Positions 1 through 14,194 of a stretch of 62,644 nt of DNA are shown in pieces. Made by a program: the position numbers and the translations under genes. The notes beneath the pieces were generated by a model. It was not told the origin of the DNA. It did not search any database and saw nothing but the letters and a program-made list of their open reading frames with translations. The DNA is from Paulinella micropora (lineage: Eukaryota > Cercozoa > Imbricatea > Euglyphida), in assembly GCA_009731375.1 (NCBI GenBank), contig BJOX01000084.1:906061-968704 (forward strand). Reading direction: 5' to 3'. Numbering within the stretch: the first letter of the stretch is position 1; every line of letters starts with the position of its first letter.

Positions 1-104
1 ATAGGCGTATGGCTAGGCACACATAAGGCACCCCACCACGGGCCCAGCACACCCACACCATCCCCTAATTCTCTGTCTGTCGACAGATGGCACCCATTTC
101 AAAA
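1..104. repeat. Left arm of a 104-bp inverted repeat
   Basis: These bases are the exact reverse complement of 43411-43514 by eye. The window starts inside or at the edge of the repeat, so its outer limit is unknown. The arm stops where the GATA tract starts on this side. It is most likely a dispersed element in two orientations; no coding potential is seen. Confidence 0.85.
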
Positions 105-160
105 TGAGATAGATAGATAGGTAGATAGATAGATAGGTAGATAGACAAATATATAGACAG

Positions 161-191
<31 letters not shown>

Positions 192-200
192 GATAGATAG

Positions 201-235
<35 letters not shown>

Positions 236-304
236 ATATATAGATAGATAATAGAATAGATAGATGGATAGATGAATGGACGGATGGATGGATGGATGGA
301 TAGA
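105..304. repeat. GATA / GGAT / GACA microsatellite
   Basis: Tetranucleotide tract dominated by ATAG, drifting to GGAT and GACA at the right end. All translated frames are low-complexity artefacts. Confidence 0.95.
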
Positions 305-462
305 CAGGCAGACAGACAGATGGGTGGATTGCTTTACTTGTTGCCTGCTCGCGTGGCTATGGCCATGGCCAGCTCCAGCTTCTGTGGTAGAACAAGCAAA
401 CATACACATACCACGCATAGACACACACAAATATTATTATTATTATTATTATTATTATCATT

Positions 463-510
463 GATGGAGGCGCATGTGCAGATTTGCATCAGCCATTGAC
501 AGAGAAGCAC
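463..510 (+). mobile_element. 3' fragment of a tRNA-derived SINE
   Basis: This 48-bp block matches 61174-61221 with about two mismatches. In both places it is followed directly by a (TAT)n tail. Here only the 3' end of the element is present and an ATT tract also lies in front, so the copy is 5'-truncated. This is the recurring unit that links the first and last kilobases of the window. Confidence 0.7.
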
Positions 511-518
511 TATTATTA

Positions 519-582
<64 letters not shown>

Positions 583-587
583 TACTA

Positions 588-625
<38 letters not shown>

Positions 626-730
626 TACTACTGTGACTACTAGTAGCACTAGTATTAGTACTAGTACTACTAGTACTAGTAGTACTAGTACTACTACTAG
701 TTAGTAGTAGCAGTAGTAGTGGTGGTGGTT

Positions 731-774
<44 letters not shown>

Positions 775-911
775 CACAGTGTACTACTAGTACTAGTACT
801 AGTACTAGTATAGTACTACTAGTACTAGTACTAGTACTGGTACTAGTACTAGTACTAGTAGTACTATACTAGTACTAGTACTAGTACTAGTACTAGTTGT
901 AGTACACTGTG

Positions 912-960
<49 letters not shown>
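511..960. repeat. TAT, TAC, TGC and CTAGTA arrays with inverted symmetry
   Basis: Runs of TAT, then ACT, then TGC lead into a (CTAGTA)-type stretch built from self-complementary AGTACT and CTAG units. AGT and ACT runs then face each other: AGT at about 706-774 and ACT at about 576-604 and 912-960. The tract could fold into long hairpins. No gene. Confidence 0.9.
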
Positions 961-961
<1 letters not shown>

Positions 962-1152
962 AGACAGAAAGAAACAAAAGAAAGAAAAGAAAGAAAGAAA
1001 AGAAAAGAAAAGAAAAGAAAGGAGAGAGGAGAGGAGAGGAGCGGAGAGGAGAGGAGAGGAGAGCAGAGAAGAGAAGAGAAGAGGAGAGGAGAGGAGAGGA
1101 GAGAGAGAGAGAGAGAAGACAGAGAAGAGAGAGAGAAGAGAGAAGAGAGAGA

Positions 1153-1199
<47 letters not shown>

Positions 1200-1236
1200 T
1201 GAGATATTGTGTGTGTGTGAGAGAGAGAGAGAGAGC

Positions 1237-1333
<97 letters not shown>

Positions 1334-1351
1334 AGTGAGAGAGAGAGAGTT

Positions 1352-1381
<30 letters not shown>
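961..1381. repeat. GA-rich purine tract
   Basis: Continuous (GA)n, GAAA and GAGAG repeats with a short GTGT interruption near 1208. Any ORF here encodes only R/E or S/L low-complexity sequence. Confidence 0.95.
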
Positions 1382-1386
<5 letters not shown>

Positions 1387-2340
1387 GCCATGTCTCTGTC
1401 GAACTCGCTGCGGTCCATGTTGGTTGCGGTCGGGTTTAGAATCTGCCACAAGCGCGAGAGGAGGTGGTGGATTGATTCGTTGCTGGAGTGTCCAACAACA
1501 TTGAGCTAGCAGCTATTGTCTCGTTCTATTCAGAGTGCGAGAGAGAAACTCATAAGAAAGTATTACATCCAGTAGAAAGTAATACAAACAGATGCCAAAT
1601 AAATATAAACAAAAACTCGGTATAACATCAAACAACGGTTGAAAACAGAGCAGAAAACAGCGCAGGCAGCCACAATTAGTTTTGCCAACTGCTTCTGTAC
1701 ATCTTTTGCCTAACGTCAACGTTTACATTTCGTTTCCTCAGTTGACTTTGGTCTTCTCGTATTCCAAGAAACAGACATCAAAAGTAAACCACAGAAATTT
1801 TCGTTTGCAAAGACGAAGACAACACAAAAGCAATCAATCTCAGCCACCCAAGAAAAAACACAATGCCATGTCCACTGGATTGAAACCAGAAATGCAAAAC
1901 GAGTGTTCCGGCCTTGGCGCTGGAGTTTACTTGGTAGAGGTGTGGCTGTGGCCTTATTCGGTGGAGCAAAAATAGACCAGGGGCTGGCGTGCCACAGTAT
2001 AGAAGGCACGTGATTCATATGCTTCTTTAGTTTGTTGCTTGCTTTCTGTGTTGATTGCGTGTTATTTACTTATTTCTTTTAACTCATTTTTGTCTCTTGT
2101 GTTTGTTGGGTCTTTACTCATGTCTTTTGATGTTCTTTTGTTTGTGTGTTTTGTTTGATACTTGTGATGTGTTTGTTGTTGGTTTGTACGTCGTTTGTCT
2201 ATCTCTCTGTTTGCTTTGTCTCTCCGTGTGGTCTGTCTGTCTGTCTGTTGTTGTTGTCTTGTACAACTTGAGTACTGACCTTCTGGGCTTTCCTTACAAA
2301 TCGATAGCCTAGAGCCATAGATGTAACGAGATGGTGGCCC
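1382..2340. other. Non-repetitive island, no recognisable gene
   Basis: Complex sequence between two simple-repeat blocks. The longest open frames are about 100 codons on both strands, with no recognisable domain, and they overlap each other. I see nothing that supports a gene, RNA or transposon. Confidence 0.5.
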
Positions 2341-2425
2341 ATACTTGTGTTTATTATGTATATGTATATATATATATATATATAACATATATATATACAT
2401 ACATACATACATATATATATATAAT

Positions 2426-2458
<33 letters not shown>

Positions 2459-2551
2459 ATATACATATATATATAGAAATATATATATATATATATAATA
2501 TGTATATACATATATACAACACACACACATATATATATATGTATATATACA

Positions 2552-2594
<43 letters not shown>

Positions 2595-3485
2595 TATATG
2601 TATATATACATATATATAGTATATATAGTATATATATAGTATATATAATATATAATATAATATAATATAATATAACATAACATAATATAATATAATATAA
2701 TATAATATAATATAATATAATATAATATAATATAACAATAATATAACAATAATATAATATAATATAATATAATATAATATAATATAATATAATATAATGT
2801 AATGTAATGTAATGTAATATAATATAATATAATATAATATAATATAATATAATATATATAATATAATATAATGTAATATATATTAATATAATATAATAAA
2901 ATGTGATAATAATATAATATAATCTAATATAATCTAATCTAATCTAATCTAAGCTAAGCTAAGATAAGCTAAGCTAAGCTAAGCTAAGCTAAGCTAAGCT
3001 AATATTATATTATATTATATTATATTGTATTATATTATAATATAATATAATATAATATAATATAATATAATATGATGTAATATAATATAATATAATATAA
3101 TATAATGTAATATAATATAATATAATATAATATAATATAATATAATATAATATAATATAATATAATATAATATAATATAATATAATACTATATTTATATA
3201 TATATGTGTATACATATAGTATTATATTATATTATATTATATTATATTATATTATATTATATTATATTTATATTATATTATATTATATTATATTGTATTA
3301 TATTATATTATATTATATTAATTTATATTATATTAGATTATATTATATTAGATTATATTAGATTATATTATATTATATTATATTATATTATATTATATTA
3401 TATTATATCATATTATATTATATTATATTATATTATATTATATTATATTATATTATATTATATTATATTATATTATATTATATTA
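2341..3485. repeat. AT-rich arrays: TA dinucleotide, AATAT pentamers, AAGCT pentamers
   Basis: TA and TATG runs lead into (TAATA)n from about 2650, then an (AAGCT)n patch at about 2950-3000. More (TAATA)n follows to about 3190. From about 3222 the same pentamer appears in the opposite orientation, (TATTA)n, up to the gap. The switch makes a long inverted repeat centred near 3205. Confidence 0.95.
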
Positions 3486-4257
3486 NNNNNNNNNNNNNNN
3501 NNNNNNNNNNNNNNNNNNNNNNNNNNNNNNNNNNNNNNNNNNNNNNNNNNNNNNNNNNNNNNNNNNNNNNNNNNNNNNNNNNNNNNNNNNNNNNNNNNNN
3601 NNNNNNNNNNNNNNNNNNNNNNNNNNNNNNNNNNNNNNNNNNNNNNNNNNNNNNNNNNNNNNNNNNNNNNNNNNNNNNNNNNNNNNNNNNNNNNNNNNNN
3701 NNNNNNNNNNNNNNNNNNNNNNNNNNNNNNNNNNNNNNNNNNNNNNNNNNNNNNNNNNNNNNNNNNNNNNNNNNNNNNNNNNNNNNNNNNNNNNNNNNNN
3801 NNNNNNNNNNNNNNNNNNNNNNNNNNNNNNNNNNNNNNNNNNNNNNNNNNNNNNNNNNNNNNNNNNNNNNNNNNNNNNNNNNNNNNNNNNNNNNNNNNNN
3901 NNNNNNNNNNNNNNNNNNNNNNNNNNNNNNNNNNNNNNNNNNNNNNNNNNNNNNNNNNNNNNNNNNNNNNNNNNNNNNNNNNNNNNNNNNNNNNNNNNNN
4001 NNNNNNNNNNNNNNNNNNNNNNNNNNNNNNNNNNNNNNNNNNNNNNNNNNNNNNNNNNNNNNNNNNNNNNNNNNNNNNNNNNNNNNNNNNNNNNNNNNNN
4101 NNNNNNNNNNNNNNNNNNNNNNNNNNNNNNNNNNNNNNNNNNNNNNNNNNNNNNNNNNNNNNNNNNNNNNNNNNNNNNNNNNNNNNNNNNNNNNNNNNNN
4201 NNNNNNNNNNNNNNNNNNNNNNNNNNNNNNNNNNNNNNNNNNNNNNNNNNNNNNNNN
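3486..4257. other. Assembly gap
   Basis: Run of N, 772 bases, entered from an AT pentamer array. Confidence 1.
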
Positions 4258-5018
<761 letters not shown>

Positions 5019-5216
5019 NNNNNNNNNNNNNNNNNNNNNNNNNNNNNNNNNNNNNNNNNNNNNNNNNNNNNNNNNNNNNNNNNNNNNNNNNNNNNNNNNN
5101 NNNNNNNNNNNNNNNNNNNNNNNNNNNNNNNNNNNNNNNNNNNNNNNNNNNNNNNNNNNNNNNNNNNNNNNNNNNNNNNNNNNNNNNNNNNNNNNNNNNN
5201 NNNNNNNNNNNNNNNN
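5019..5216. other. Assembly gap
   Basis: Run of N, 198 bases. Confidence 1.
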
Positions 5217-5239
5217 CTATCTATCTATATTTCTATCTT

Positions 5240-5294
<55 letters not shown>

Positions 5295-5315
5295 ATCTAT
5301 CTTTCTATCTATCTT

Positions 5316-5383
<68 letters not shown>

Positions 5384-5407
5384 GCTATCTATCTTTCTAT
5401 CTATCTT

Positions 5408-5451
<44 letters not shown>

Positions 5452-5528
5452 CCTATCTACCTACCTACCTACCTACCCTATCTATCTATTTAGCTGCTGT
5501 GGACACGGCTCGCGATGTCCGACTCGGC

Positions 5529-5614
<86 letters not shown>

Positions 5615-5659
5615 ATCTTTCTATCTATCTATCTATCTTTCTATCTTTCTATCTTTCTT

Positions 5660-5698
<39 letters not shown>

Positions 5699-5715
5699 AT
5701 CTTTCTATCTATCTA

Positions 5716-5746
<31 letters not shown>

Positions 5747-5795
5747 ATATATCTATCTATCTACCTACCTACCTACCTACCTATCTATCTATTTA
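5217..5795. repeat. CTAT / CTTT / CTAC microsatellite
   Basis: Tetranucleotide array with embedded (TTTC)n at about 5655-5698. The same 'tgctgtggacacggctcgc' island as upstream lies at about 5495. Confidence 0.95.
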
Positions 5796-5849
5796 GCTGC
5801 TGCTGTGGACTCGGCTGATGCCCGGCTCGGCCGGCCCTGTGGCCTTTGA

Positions 5850-7085
<1,236 letters not shown>

Positions 7086-7137
7086 AGGGTGGTCACGGGA
7101 AGCTTCGGCAATGGGCGCCGCGCGGCCAGTCAGTCCA

Positions 7138-7750
7138 TTCTATCTATTCTATCTATTCTATCTATTCTATCTATTCTATCTATTCTATCAATTCCATCAC
7201 AATATTTTCTATATATGCCAGTCAGTATATTCTATCTATTCTATCTATTCTATCTATTCTATCTATGCTATCTATGCTATCTATGCTATCTATGCTATCT
7301 ATTCTATCTAGCTATCTATGCTATCTATTCTATCTATGCTATCTATTCTATCTATGCTATCTATTCTATCTATTCTATCTATGCTATCTATGCTATCTAT
7401 GCTATCTCTATCTTTTCTATCTATGCTATCTATGCTATCTATGCTATCTATGCTATCTATGCTATTCTATCTATTCTATCTATTCTGTTTATGCTATCTA
7501 TTCTATCTATTCTATCTATTCTATCTATTCTATCTATTCTATCTAATCTATCTGTTCTATCTGTTCTATCTGTTCTATCTGTTCTATCTGTTCTATCTGT
7601 TCTATCTATTCTATCTGTTCTATCTGTTCTATCTGTTCTATCTGATCTATCTGATCGATCTGTTCTATCTGTTCTATCTATTCTATCTATTCTATCTATT
7701 CTATCTTATCTATCTTATCTATCTTATCTATCTTATCTATCTTATCTATC

Positions 7751-7813
<63 letters not shown>

Positions 7814-7870
7814 ATCTATCTATCTATCTATCAATCTGCCTATCTGCCTACCTACCTACCTACCTACCTA

Positions 7871-7911
<41 letters not shown>

Positions 7912-7944
7912 CCTACCTACCTACCTACCTACCTACCTACCTAC

Positions 7945-8000
<56 letters not shown>

Positions 8001-8160
8001 ATATCTATCGATCTATCGACCTACCTACCTACCTACCTACCTGCCTACCTTCCTGCCTGCCTGCCTACCTACCTACCTACCTGCCTGCCTGCCTGCCTAC
8101 CTACCTACCTGCCTGCCTACCTGCCTACCTACCTACCTACCTACCTACCTACCTAGCTGC
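7138..8160. repeat. CTATT / CTATG / CTAT / CTAC / CTGC arrays
   Basis: Nine- to ten-base units of the form CTATCTATT and CTATCTATG pass into (CTAT)n and then (CTAC)n/(CTGC)n. The series shows stepwise drift of one repeat family. Followed by (TATG)n at about 8198-8262. Confidence 0.95.
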
Positions 8161-8329
8161 TTCTCTATCTGTCCATCCGTACCCCCTCCATGTACCTATG
8201 TATGTATGTATGTATGTATGTATGCATGTATGTATGTATGTATGTATGTATGTATGTATGTAGATTTTCCCAAGTGCAATCGCTGTGGCTCGTCCTTCCA
8301 CTGCACCAGAATGACATGGCAGTGTCCTC

Positions 8330-8690
8330 TGAGCGATCTTGACAAAGAAGACTGCTGGCATGTGAACCCCCGACTGGAATGATATGCTTCAGGAAGGGAT
8401 AAGCGCCCTATTAGCCCTCACAGCCCATCCACCAGCCATTCTGCTCATCCGCCTTTCTACCTTTCAGCCATTCTCTGTCAAGCTTTCAGCCATTCTGTGT
8501 CAGGCTCTCAGCCCTTCTCTTTCAAGGCTGTCAGTCATTCTCTTTCAGGTTGTCAGCCGTTCGGACTTTCAGTTAGAACGGGAGCGATTTGAAGGGCCAG
8601 TTTCTTGTTCAGCTTGTTTGTCAAATTTGCGCCCTGAGCGACCTTGGCGAAGAAGACTGCTGGCACGTGAACCACCTACTAGATTGTGCC
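8330..8690 (+). repeat. Duplicated 40-bp coding-like segment and degenerate 24-bp repeats
   Basis: About 40 bp at 8330-8369 recur with few changes at 8638-8677. In one frame both copies read Ser-Asp-Leu, then a variable pair, then Glu-Asp-Cys-Trp-His-Val-Asn, so they may be a relic of coding sequence. Between them, roughly 8450-8570, a degenerate unit of about 24 bp built on 'cagccattctctgtcaagc' recurs about four times. No intact gene is visible. Confidence 0.5.
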
Positions 8691-8786
8691 TACCACAATC
8701 CATAGTGAAGCGGTAAAATTATTTCACTTTTGTTCTCGTTTCTCTCGAGCAATGTTCAAGACACGACAAGGCCGAGCACTTCATTT

Positions 8787-8877
8787 GAAAGCCCTTGTTC
8801 TGAGCTTTCGAGCGATGGCCCAAGAAATGTTAAAGCCCTTGTTCTGAGCTTCCGAGCGATGGCCCAATAAATGTTTT
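8787..8877. repeat. Tandem duplication of about 45 bp
   Basis: The segment beginning 'aaagcccttgttctgagctt' occurs twice head to tail (about 8787 and 8832) with one or two differences. Confidence 0.8.
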
Positions 8878-9070
8878 AGCTTTTCTAGAGACAGAGGAAG
8901 ATCAACTCTGGAAAGTCTTCCGGACTGGACTCCAATGTCCGGCGCCAGCCATACAACAGGTAAGGAGAACCCCTCCAGCCTTAGAAATTCCTGGATAAAT
9001 AGTTGGAGTCTCATACGACTTTCAGTTTCGCTGATCCTAACCAATTAGTCACAGCCTCGGACACGACTTG

Positions 9071-10000
9071 TAAGCTCATCTTAACGATCATCATACTGAT
9101 AGAATGTATCTAACCATGCAGTATCGCCAGAAGTTCAGTTAAGGGCAGAATGTCAGGTTTGTTGGCTTGAGTTCATAGTTGTAGTTCCTTGAGCTGTCAC
9201 CAGGGCGTGAAGGGTTGTCTCTGCGATGATTGCTCATCGTAGGCGGTCTGGTTGCACAGACGTGTCGAATCCCGAACCCTAATCAGGGCAAGGATGCAGA
9301 TTTAACTTTAAGAAATAGTTATTTATTAACAGGGGTTTACCGGACCACGAGTGACCGTGCTCACCCCTTTGCATAAGGTTAGATTAGTACTAGGACTGGA
9401 TAGTGGAAAGGGCAGGGGCTAGGTAGAGGGCAAGGTGTGTGGTCTGCAGTGCATATGAGCTGTGCTCAAGAAGAAGGTTTTTGAGGGAAATTGCTGTGGT
9501 GGAAAGTTGGTCTATATTGTGTGGTAGCGGATGTAACTGGGTTAGAGTGGAAGGAAAAATAGCACTGCCAGTGAGAAAAATTACGAGTTGATATAGGTAA
9601 AAAAGGAAATTGCTAGAGTAAAAAGGAAATTGTCAGAGCAAACCCAAGTGTAAATAATTAATAAAGGTAAAAAATCCAGAAACAAGTTTGGTTAGTATAT
9701 TTTTGCATCTTTAAGTAGATTTAACGGTTCCTCAAGGAGTTATAACTTGAAAGTTGAAGTTTGACCATCCAACGGACCCAAGCGGCCCTATACCAGGGAG
9801 CTAATTAGTCATCCTTTCCGGCTTCAAGCGGAGTCACTCAGTTTGGCTTCCCTTCCTGCCTAAGGCACCTAGCTCATGTGTTCGGTGGCACCCAACTGCC
9901 TGAAAATTGTCATCTCTCGGACCGTCTCCAAAACTGAACTCACAAGCTCCGCGGAAGGCTGTATCGGCAATCATCATTATTATATTATCTCGTTCGGCCG
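9071..10000. other. Non-repetitive flank of the Ty3 element, no gene seen
   Basis: Complex sequence with no long open frame and no recognisable domain. It is the 3'-side flank of the minus-strand Ty3 element. It may be older transposon debris, but I found no paired repeat that would show it. Confidence 0.45.
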
Positions 10001-10231
10001 TGTAATGCCCCAACGATAGCTCGTAAAAAGTCGGTAATACAACCACAGTCCTCAAGAATGAGAATGATGTCTCGTTATATTAGCTCAGTGAAGCCAAAAA
10101 GGAAAACGGCAACAGACCAGGAATAAAATGGCATCAGGTCCAATCCGGACAAATAATACTGAAAAACAAGCTGGTGCACCTGTCACCAGGAAAAGGTACT
10201 TTTTACCGGCTATCCGGGGGTGATGCCTACA
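10001..10231 (-). repeat. 3' LTR of the Ty3 element
   Basis: About 231 bp that start TGTAATG and end CTACA on the plus strand, so in element orientation the ends are TGTAG and TTACA, a proper TG...CA LTR with a short terminal inverted repeat. The first 207 bases are repeated at 20366-20575. The right edge was placed by the polypurine tract that abuts it. Confidence 0.88.
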
Positions 10232-10245
10232 GTACCCCCTCCCGA
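10232..10245 (-). other. Polypurine tract of the Ty3 element
   Basis: On the minus strand this reads TCGGGAGGGGGTAC and directly precedes the LTR start. It is the expected primer site for plus-strand DNA synthesis. Confidence 0.75.
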
Positions 10246-11065
10246 TTTTATGACGGAAATAGCATTTTCGTCATACACCTTCTGATTTCTTTCTGCAAAT
10301 AGTATGCGCTATGGAGTCATGCCACACAGCGCATCGACCCACGGATAGACGCTAAAAGACGATAAATATATCCTCATACGGCACGTCAAAGCGGATTCTC
10401 TAGCCTTTCTTGTAAATTTTGAACTCCTTCCCCTCAATTTTTTTTTTTTTTTGGCAGTATGTCAAGAACAAACGTACTATTAATAAAAAAAAAAAGAAGC
10501 AACGTGGTGCTGTAGTACGATTCCCCCTTTGATCTCCTTCTTCTTCTTATCATTATCATTATTATTATTATTATTCACAGGGAGATCGTAAGTACATTGT
10601 CTTTTTTAATGACATACCCTTGTATAAGGCGGATATCCTATGATATAGTATTAGGGGGCCAGTCCTAATAGCTATATCCGAAGTCGAGGTGTATGTACCC
10701 GACCCTGCGATATACCGACACAAGTAGAGATTGACCGTGCTCAGGTACGACAGTATATAATCTATCGTAAAAAATAATTTAATGAAAGTTTCAGAGAACA
10801 TTTCATTTTCGAGAACATCATCCCAGGACTTGGAAAGGGTCATACCCGGGAACACCATCGCTCAATACACTAGCGATCCCCGTATACGGTGTAGTATCAT
10901 CGTCGATCGACCTTTCGCACTCGTATGTTGCGATCGAATGCCAAGTTATATCACTGAGTCTTTTTAATATTCATATTGATAACTGATGATGCATGATCAA
11001 ATCATGATACGCCGTGGGCAATCAATCAGTTTATTTGAGACGCATAAAGAAAAATAGTTTCTTTG
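10246..11065 (-). other. 3' untranslated region of the Ty3 element
   Basis: About 820 bp between the end of pol and the polypurine tract. It holds A- and T-rich runs (10440-10495) and an ATT microsatellite at about 10545-10575. Small open frames show no domain. Confidence 0.65.
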
Positions 11066-14000
11066 TCACTGCCTTCGTCGTCTGGCGCGGATTTCTTTGC
11101 CTGGTGGAGGACCACCAACAAAAGTCAGATCGAACTTTGACTGTTCGAGAATGTCCCAGATCTTATTAGGGATTCCGCCCAACGATAATTCAAAAGGGAC
11201 ATCAAGCACTCCTCTTGGCAGTGTCTGAATGGTCCACGCAGTGTAATCCTTGTCTCTGGGAGTAATTGTATCATCCCATGTCTCGAGACTTTTTGCGTCT
11301 TTATATACTGGCAGATAATGTCTTGCCTTTGGATCCTCAACCGGGTCCATACTTCTCCAGAACTGGAGTATCGGTTGTACTATCTTTGCGGCTGATGATA
11401 TTTTGAGTGTCCGTGTGACACGCATCTGTCGTGGGACCGCCACGACCCGCATCAAGTATAAGTCTGAGAGAGTGTCATCAGCGACATGTTGTTCCGCTGG
11501 TCTCATCAGATAGAAAACATTTTTCACCCATGCGATGGTTGCTATCGCATCGCCTTCCTTCCATCGCTCATGGACAATCTCAACGTTGCCCGCGTTTGGG
11601 TCAGTGTCCGTCCCCTCCTCCTCCTGGTGGACGTCCTTTGATCTCATCGACCTCATCGCCTTCCTCGGTTGGTCGTTGATAAGATCATTCCGCGCTCTCC
11701 TTAGCTGCGCCTCTGTGATCTTCTCCTTCTTTCCGCTATGCTCTCGCGGAGACTTAGACTGAGTCCCCACCGCGTTTATGCGGTCAGTCTTCTCCTTGCT
11801 GTCCACCTCACTCTCCTCCTTCTCAGCTATCGGTGCCCGATAGGCATCGTCTTGGTCTATGCCAGCCTCCTTGTGGATGGGCGGCACCTCTTTGAAATCA
11901 TCCTTCATCCGTTTTAACGCCTCCTCAACGGATTCATCTTCCAGTAAGAAGGGATCATACTTAATCAGCCTTCTTACATTCACAATTTGCACCTTCCCTC
12001 TACCCCTGATCTTGTAATTCAGAGGTCCCGTCTGTTCCATAATCTGATAAGGTCCTTTCCAGTGAGTGAACAGCTTAGAGCTGACTCCCTTCGGGACTTG
12101 AGGATGGTACAATAGTACAATATCCCCGACCTGGAACTTGATCTGATCCAAGTGCGCTTGTCGCACCCCTTCAGCATCAGTCTTTCGGCGCTCCGCCTCT
12201 CTATGCGCCCTGACTATTTGTTCCGCCTCCATCTTCACTCTAAGTCTCATCCCAAACAACTCATCCGCATCCGCCCAAGTGTCTTTTGGGTGAAGGAGCG
12301 AAGTCGGGATATCAGGCTCACGCCCATATACTAACTGATATGGCGAGATTGAGCTCTTCGAGCCTCCTAACGCCGTAGAGGGTAGACAGTTCATTGCAAA
12401 CGCAAATGATGGTGCTGCCTCGACCCATGCTCTTTGATTCTCCTTCTTCGTGCAATACATCTTTAGCGAGGCTTTGAGGGGTCTGTGTACCCGCTCGATT
12501 TTCCCATTTGCTCGCGGGTTATAGGCAGTAACATATTGCCATTTCATCCCGTAATACTTAGATAGTTTGTCGATGACCTCGTTATTAAAGTCCGAGCCTC
12601 GATCAGAACATATCTTTCTTGGTACTCCGATCTGTGAGATGATCCTATCGATCAGCGCCTCGGCCGTCGTCTTGCCGGTAACGTCTTTGACAGGGATGAT
12701 CCACACATAGTTGGTGGCTCTGTCAATAGCCGTAAGGAGGTATTTGTAACCATCCTTCGATTCTGGGAAAGGTCCCACATGATCAATGTGTATAAACTCA
12801 AACATCCCCGCATGAAGAGGAAATTCGCCAATCAGGCCGAAATTTGCCTTCAGTGGTGTTTTGTTTATCTTGCACGGGATGCATGCATCCACCGCCTGAT
12901 CTATCTCCTCCTTCATCTTCTTCCACCAGAATCGCCTCGCTACGAACATATGAGTTCGTTGTCGACCCGGATGCGCCAAAAGTGGGCAATTGTGGGCTGC
13001 GACAAATATAAATCGTCTCAGACTCTCCGGTACCCAAAGGGTCCATTTGTCCGGCTGTGACGCATAGCGACCGTGAAGGCCCTTGTACCACAGTAGACCA
13101 TCTCTCCATCCCATCTCCTTCATCTGATCTTTGATCGCTTTCGTCATCCGTAGCTCATCCGGGTTCTGATATAACTGTATCAGTTCTTTAAACTCCGGAT
13201 CTTGAGCCTGTTGTTGCCTCCATGCGGTAGGCGAGGCTATATGGATAGTACCATCTTCTAGCCGTACCCCGATTCTTTCCGGGTCATCGTCTAGGTCACT
13301 TCTCCGCTCTTGAGGAGGCTCCGCATAAACTTCCTGCGTCTCCTCTTCCTCTCTTATGTTCGCCTTCGCATTCTCATATACCTCATAGGACCACTCAGCG
13401 TCCTCCTGGGTATGTAGCTCACAACATATCCCGTGATCCGGGCCTTGTGGACTGTACCGTAGACCTGTGCGGTCATATCGGACTCCACTCGCCATCTCCA
13501 TCGCCTCAATGTGGCTGACCTCATACACCTTGTCAGTGGACAAGTCTTCCATCTCCACCGTGGACACCAACGCCGATACTTCTGAGTTAAACTCTAGCCT
13601 AGAGAGGCTATCAGCGACCACATTTCGCTTTCCCGGTAGATGGACCATTGTAAAATCGAAACAAGACAAGAACGCTTGCCACCGCGCCAGCCGTCCCGTC
13701 TGTTCATGATTCATCAACCATAACAGGTTATGATGATCAGTTCTGACAGTAAATTGAGGTCCTCCCCACAAATACTCTCTGAGCCTCTTGAGGGCCCATA
13801 CTACCGCCAACGCCTCTCTTTGCCTTGTGCAATAGTTTCTCTCCGCCGCACACAACTTCCTACTAATAAACATGATTGGGCGTAATTTCTTCTCCTCATC
13901 CTCTTGTTGTAATACAGCCCCAATCGCAAACTTAGATGCGTCTGTATCGACTACGAATTGTTTCGTAAAGTCGGGCATCGTTAACACCAGTCCTCCGTCT

Positions 14001-14194
14001 TTCGGGTCTTTGTAAATGAGATCTTTGAGCGCATGAAACGCTTGCAAAGCCTCTTCGTCCCACTTCTCAAAGTCTCCAAAATCTATCATTTTCTCCACTT
14101 TAGCCCGTGTTGCACCCCAATCGGGTATAAACTGGCTATAGTATTGCGCCATCGCAAGGAATGAGTGAAATTCAGTGCGGTTCTTCGGTATCGG
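11066..14194 (-). pseudogene. pol: Ty3 pol, 3' part: RNase H, integrase, GPY/F and a long C-terminal extension
   Basis: Open for 1028 codons from the first ATG at 14152, but the frame continues in-frame from the upstream pol segment after a TGA at 14195, so the true start lies far upstream. Residues counted from that ATG: RNase H acidic residues D71, E113, D138, D180; integrase zinc site H387, H394, C424, C427; integrase triad D457, D517, E553; GPY/F module about 697-735. The integrase inserts the cDNA into the host genome. After the GPY/F module comes about 290 residues without a chromodomain: a charged linker (740-860) and then a compact-looking segment to the end, which I cannot assign. 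The upstream stop falls at the N-W-P motif that normally joins the RT thumb to RNase H, where Trp is expected. Apart from that stop the sequence looks functional. Confidence 0.9.

Noticed and set aside
1716-2018. A 100-codon minus-strand frame in the 1.4-2.3 kb island
   Set aside because: It overlaps a similar-size frame on the other strand and has no recognisable motif.
9300-9990. A further LTR next to the Ty3 element
   Set aside because: I found no second copy, polypurine tract or primer site to define it.
11431-11762. Plus-strand open frames opposite Ty3 pol, gag and copia-B gag
   Set aside because: They are antisense shadows of well-supported retroelement frames.
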